Source: Paenibacillus sp. FSL H8-0332 (GTDB taxonomy: Bacteria > Bacillota > Bacilli > Paenibacillales > Paenibacillaceae). From it: a stretch of 64,000 nucleotides of DNA. Within the stretch, counting starts at the first letter, position 1. Each line of letters starts with the position of its first letter. The stretch is from contig NZ_CP150145.1 of assembly GCF_037963835.1 (NCBI RefSeq), positions 6,944,001-7,008,000 on the forward strand, read 5' to 3'. The position numbers were made by a program, and so were the translations under genes. The notes under the pieces were generated by a model, which was given only the letters and a program-made list of their open reading frames with translations, had not been told where the DNA came from and searched no databases. Positions 61,859-64,000 of the stretch are shown one piece after another.

Positions 61859-62836
61859 TCAGACTATATCGTAAGAGCGGAACTCACTAATGAACTCCTC
61901 CAGCCAGTCTTCCGTATAATCCAGCGCACCGCTGTCACTGATGAACTCGACATCAAGTCCCATCACCCACAAGCGGCGGGCAATCATAAACAGATCAATT
62001 GCAGACTCATCTTGTTCGGACAACTCTCTGACCGAGCGGTAGCCCGACATTAACGCCTGCCACAGCGGTTCCTTCTTCTCCTGCGGCAGACGTTTTCTGT
62101 GCCGGACCTGGGCCAAATCGTAAGCTCGCCAACCTTGTGCCGCCCATTCAAAATCATAATGCGTAAACGTATCGCCCTCCTGGAAGGCATTGTTATTCCC
62201 GTGCAAATCTCCGTGGCAAATGCCCCAGTCCAGGCCCGGACTAGCAGCGTTGATCCGCTCCGTTAATGCACCGGCGAACTTGCGCAGGTACGCAGCTGAG
62301 CGGTGTCCCTCACCGAGATAATCTACAATACGGTCCAGCGGCTGGGAGATCAGAGCACGGGTATCCAGATCCGGTCTAGGCAAATCTAAGGAGACCTTGT
62401 CCATGGCAGCATGCAATTCAGCAGCAGATTTGCCGAAGGAGGCACATGATTCTTCATCATGCAGCACGTTCTCAGTGCCTGTCAGATAACTGTAAATCAC
62501 GGCAACTCTAGGGCCCTCCGGCGCATCGATGACCGTATATAAGCTGCTGTTCTTTTGAGGGAGTGGAACGGAAACCTTTGTATTTACTGCGCTCAGTTGG
62601 TGCTCCAGCTGTGTCAGGAGGGACAATTCATAGACAACATCACTTTCAGCTATCGATTGGCGGTAGATCCGAAGAATATAAGTGCCTGTGCCGGTACGGA
62701 TTCTGTAAGTATCGTTTAAGCCGCGTAACCAGAACAGGCAATCTCGCCAATCTCCAATGTCGTACAGAGGACTAAGGCAATATTCCAAATACTTTGGATC
62801 TAGAACGGAACGCATGGCCGTCGGTTTATTATACAT
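61859..62836 (-). CDS. Aminoglycoside phosphotransferase (APH)-family kinase
   Basis: 325 residues with APH/choline-kinase motifs: nucleotide site GTYILRIYR, catalytic loop CHGDLHGNNN and metal site HYDFEWAAQGWRAYDLAQVR. The substrate is unknown; many relatives act on sugars or amino alcohols rather than on antibiotics. It overlaps the epimerase gene by eight bases, so the two work together or are at least co-expressed. Confidence 0.85.
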   Translation of the reverse strand: MYNKPTAMRSVLDPKYLEYCLSPLYDIGDWRDCLFWLRGLNDTYRIRTGTGTYILRIYRQSIAESDVVYELSLLTQLEHQLSAVNTKVSVPLPQKNSSLYTVIDAPEGPRVAVIYSYLTGTENVLHDEESCASFGKSAAELHAAMDKVSLDLPRPDLDTRALISQPLDRIVDYLGEGHRSAAYLRKFAGALTERINAASPGLDWGICHGDLHGNNNAFQEGDTFTHYDFEWAAQGWRAYDLAQVRHRKRLPQEKKEPLWQALMSGYRSVRELSEQDESAIDLFMIARRLWVMGLDVEFISDSGALDYTEDWLEEFISEFRSYDIV

Positions 62837-63725
62837 TTAGCTCCCCCCTAGCTTGCTGCTCCAGCCGGACAACGGTCTCCTCGAACGTTTTGACCGGGCT
62901 GTAGCCCAGCTCTTTTTTTAATTTGTCGCAACTATACGCCGTTCTTATTGGGTCTCCACCTGGTATAACGAACTTCTTGTTCAGGGCAAGGCCGATACGC
63001 ATCGTAAAATCTTTTTCCGGATAATTTCCGTCAATTGCGTTATAGCACTGGTTCCCGGCCGCAGGCTGCGTCGCTGCAAGTACACACATCTCAGCAAGGT
63101 TGTCCGCATGCACCCAGGGCGTTAAGTCCTCCGGATGAATCCAGTCCACTTCCCCGGAATCGGCAAGCTTAGCGATCAGTCTGTCGCCCCAGTGCGAGTT
63201 GAATTCGGAGCAGATTACTCCAGGACGCAGGATCACACTTGTCAAACCGTTAGCCATTGCAGCTTGTACGATCCGTTCCGATTCACATTTGGTTGAAATG
63301 TATACCTCCCCGTGGCCGAAGGCAAGGCTGCTTGCCTCATCCAGCTGCACCTCTCCATCAAAATGACCATAGACGGACACCGTCGAAAGATGCACGAAGC
63401 GCTCCACTCCCGCGGATATAGCCCCGTCAACCAGACTCTGCACCCCCTGAATATTGGACGCCTCGGCAACCGCCCGATCCTCCCCCAGATACGCCGCAGC
63501 GTGAATGATAATATTCACACCCCTGAGCGCTTCCGAGATGACAGCTCTATCTGTCAGGTCTCCAATGACGGGTGTAATGCCGAGCTCTTCACATAGCGCG
63601 ATCTGGTCCGTATTTCGGATAAGCCCTTTGACCTCCGCTCCCTCGCTGAGGCATTTTTTTGCAATTTTATCTCCTGCTGTGCCCGAAACGCCTGTCACCA
63701 GAACGACCTTATCACGAAGTCTCAT
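62829..63725 (-). CDS. NAD(P)-dependent epimerase/dehydratase (extended SDR)
   Basis: 298 residues. Rossmann start VVLVTGVSGTAGDKIAKKCL, DLTDRAVISEALRGVNIIIH, and the active-site region LSTVSVYG plus Y-x-x-x-K read as YISTK. This arrangement fits the extended SDR family acting on sugar nucleotides or similar substrates. GGAGG lies upstream. First gene of a two-gene operon with the kinase. Confidence 0.85.
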   Translation of the reverse strand: MRLRDKVVLVTGVSGTAGDKIAKKCLSEGAEVKGLIRNTDQIALCEELGITPVIGDLTDRAVISEALRGVNIIIHAAAYLGEDRAVAEASNIQGVQSLVDGAISAGVERFVHLSTVSVYGHFDGEVQLDEASSLAFGHGEVYISTKCESERIVQAAMANGLTSVILRPGVICSEFNSHWGDRLIAKLADSGEVDWIHPEDLTPWVHADNLAEMCVLAATQPAAGNQCYNAIDGNYPEKDFTMRIGLALNKKFVIPGGDPIRTAYSCDKLKKELGYSPVKTFEETVVRLEQQARGELNV

Positions 63726-63755
63726 GGGCCTCCTCCTTTAACCTAGCTAATCAGA

Positions 63756-64000
63756 CTATTCACTCGATGAGTTACTATTCTTACTATACATACTATCGGC
63801 GATCACCGGACTTTCCTTTGCCGTAATATGGCGCGGAGTAATCCGGCATACTTGAACCGGTCCGCCGAATACCGCCGATCTGTATTTGTCTACATGCTGC
63901 TTGGACAGGGGCCGGTTGTGGTAGCCGGGTACATATTTGTTCATCATCTCTTGAAGGACCTGCGTCGCTTCGTCCAGATCCGTAATCGGCTCCGCCTGTC
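63756..64000 (-). CDS. Pyridoxamine 5'-phosphate oxidase-like flavin-binding protein (5' part outside window)
   Basis: The frame enters from the right edge. About 80 C-terminal residues are seen, including MMNKYVPGYHNRPLSKQHVD and FGGPVQVCRITPRHITAKES, which match the end of FMN-binding split-barrel proteins of the PNPOx-like group. The flavin-binding core lies outside the window. Confidence 0.7.
   Translation of the reverse strand, partial: QAEPITDLDEATQVLQEMMNKYVPGYHNRPLSKQHVDKYRSAVFGGPVQVCRITPRHITAKESPVIADSMYSKNSNSSSE

Noticed and set aside
1..64000. Search for rRNA, tRNA, integrase, transposase and prophage genes
   Set aside because: No cloverleaf with a CCA-type end, no rRNA-like segment, and no integrase or transposase motif was recognised by eye. 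A tRNAscan or Infernal run would be decisive.

Overview
The window looks like a chromosomal segment of a Paenibacillus-type Firmicute. The GC content is moderate, ribosome binding sites are mostly strong AGGAGG types, TTG and GTG starts are common, and there are many two-component systems, ECF sigma factors and large secreted polysaccharide-active proteins. No rRNA, tRNA, CRISPR array, insertion sequence or prophage was seen. The genus is inferred from gene content and style, not from a marker gene.

Layout. 1-2.5 kb: a divergent L-arabinose-type locus (partial FGGY kinase and AraR repressor) with two AraR-box-like operators. 2.6-6.1 kb: a lipoprotein, a two-component system and a small GlsB/YeaQ-type membrane protein. 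6.2-10.5 kb: a complete lantibiotic-protection module (LanFEG-type ABC transporter plus response regulator and sensor kinase) with no biosynthesis genes. 10.5-13.1 kb: an NAD-salvage operon, pnuC-nadR-NUDIX/NrtR-like regulator. 13.4-17.5 kb: a giant secreted protein with two cellulose-binding-like modules, calcium-type repeats and a VWA domain, plus a small companion. 17.6-19.5 kb: gene remnants, a RidA-like protein and a membrane-anchored protein. 19.5-28.2 kb: an unusual seven-gene minus-strand operon joining two sugar-ABC permeases and a solute-binding lipoprotein with an HlyD-like adaptor, a VanRS-like two-component system and an 836-residue secreted protein made of repeated beta-sandwich-like modules. 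It has no ATPase gene. 28.3-34.9 kb: an ECF sigma/anti-sigma pair, a GH28-related secreted beta-helix protein and a divergent secreted esterase, the last two each with a cre-like site.

35-44 kb: accessory region. It holds a methyltransferase, VOC and SigG-like genes, then a run of immunity-type genes (two SUKH, DUF4303, an Imm44-like protein, three unassigned proteins and a pentapeptide-repeat protein) with no toxin gene, followed by an AT-rich AbiE-type toxin-antitoxin pair. Fossils of a NUDIX gene and a short-chain dehydrogenase lie in the gaps. 44.4-47.4 kb: a secreted helical protein, a SigO/RsoA/YvrJ-like split sigma factor module without the oxalate decarboxylase gene, and two small membrane proteins. 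47.6-49.5 kb: a GntR-regulated ABC exporter with a clear operator. 49.6-57.3 kb: an acyltransferase, a VOC/WYL divergent pair, a GNAT/MerR/hydrolase cluster whose promoter has the MerR 19-bp spacer, and a LysR/MFS divergent pair with a 12-bp palindrome. 57.5-64 kb: malate:quinone oxidoreductase, a leucine-rich protein, a repeat-bearing intergenic region, a collagen-like protein, a phosphotransferase-epimerase pair and the end of a flavin-binding protein.

The most interesting candidates are the ABC-permease/HlyD/VanRS/beta-sandwich operon (19.5-28.2 kb), the toxin-free immunity array (37.6-42.3 kb), the SigO/RsoA-like split sigma module (45.2-46.1 kb), and several families of short interspersed repeats in intergenic DNA.
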